Part shown: positions 63,661 to 64,000 of the stretch, piece by piece
How the letters are laid out: every line of letters starts with the position of its first letter
How positions within the stretch are numbered: position 1 is the stretch's first letter
NCBI GenBank assembly: GCA_024400425.1
Contig: JAKSMV010000005.1
Coordinates: forward strand, 62,001 to 126,000
Direction of reading: 5' to 3'
Length of the DNA: 64,000 bases
Origin: Bacteroidales bacterium
Lineage (GTDB): Bacteria > Bacteroidota > Bacteroidia > Bacteroidales > F082
The notes under the pieces: model-generated
What the model was told of the DNA's origin: nothing
Databases searched by the model: none
What the model saw: only the letters and a program-made list of their open reading frames with translations
Position numbers and translations under genes: made by a program

Positions 63661-64000
63661 TGAAATTCCTGCGTCTCCCTATCGTGCTGACTCTGATGGT
63701 TTGTATGTTATCTATCACTGTATCAGCTCAAAAACATATCGAAAAGCTCAATCCTGATGCCCTTTTCGACGAAGGCGCCGTTCTGTTCCAGAACCATGAA
63801 TATGGCGCGGCTCAGTCGGCATTTTCGCAATATATGGCTTCGACGACCGACGAAAAGTCGCAACGCTATGTCGATGCACTGTATTATGAAGCGGTCAGCG
63901 CCTTGTATCTCGGCAATGCCGATGCAGCGGCCAAAATCATCCGTTTCGTGAACGACAATCCCAGCAGCCTTTGGGCAGGACATGCCAATTTCTTGTATGC
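63661..64000 (+). CDS. Secreted tetratricopeptide-repeat protein, N-terminal part
   Basis: The open frame runs off the right edge. A signal peptide (about 1-23, SITVSAQ) is followed by TPR-like helices: LNPDALFDEGAVLFQNHEYG, AAQSAFSQYMASTTDEKSQ and ALYLGNADAAAKIIRFVND. This resembles the periplasmic TPR proteins of Bacteroidetes that pair with outer-membrane assembly or T9SS parts, but the visible 113 residues are not enough to name it. A weak promoter box TATTTTCG precedes it. Confidence 0.7.

Overview
The window looks like a chromosomal segment of a Bacteroidales bacterium that uses a type IX secretion system (T9SS). Reasons: several large secreted proteins end in the YPNP-type C-terminal sorting domain typical of T9SS cargo (two gingipain-like C25 peptidases, a delta-60-repeat protein, a 621-residue secreted protein, a BspA-like leucine-rich-repeat protein); many genes are preceded by the Bacteroidetes -7 box TAnnTTTG; and the gene content (SusD-free, but rich in lipoproteins, POT peptide transporters, a TPR/AraC membrane regulator and a Fibrobacter-type paralogous-domain lipoprotein) fits gut or rumen Bacteroidales. 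A genus cannot be assigned from the sequence alone.

Layout. 0-18 kb: the 3' end of gap, then mostly minus-strand secreted proteins (C25 peptidase 1, delta-60 protein, C25 peptidase 2, 621-aa protein) interleaved with housekeeping genes (DnaJ/TerB protein, HD protein, MerR/GyrI regulator, a pepD-CDF transporter-APH-like kinase operon, a DNA alkylation repair protein). 18-33 kb: S41 protease with L-threonylcarbamoyladenylate synthase, a GT2 glycosyltransferase divergent from fabG, a VWA-type membrane protein, a SlyD-type isomerase, a TPR/AraC regulator next to a secreted YD-like protein, ogt, valS and a frameshifted Na/Pi cotransporter. 34-47.9 kb: a DUF234-type ATPase, a two-component pair, two POT transporters, small envelope proteins, a tetrapyrrole-methylase-family methyltransferase, dnaA, a YigZ protein and an EamA transporter.

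47.9-59.8 kb is the accessory part. It opens with a 1.1-kb region without a confident gene that holds several strong hairpins and two promoter boxes, continues with a DUF1848 protein, a DUF1016/PDDEXK nuclease whose linker is encoded by three perfect hairpins, a decayed second copy of the DUF1848 tail, two AT-rich overlapping genes for methyltransferase-like proteins with a repeated C-terminal unit (the best candidate here for something undescribed), an ADP-ribosylglycohydrolase, three lipoproteins, and an internally deleted IS982-family element with intact inverted repeats and a 6-bp target duplication, sitting between two gene remnants. 59.8-64 kb returns to core genes: prmC, a frameshifted BspA/T9SS gene, rnpB (RNase P RNA) and the start of a TPR protein.

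Two families of short palindromic repeats are scattered through the window. Members have entered the coding sequences of the DNA alkylation repair gene and prmC without breaking the frame, and a third type of palindrome sits in a variable part of rnpB.
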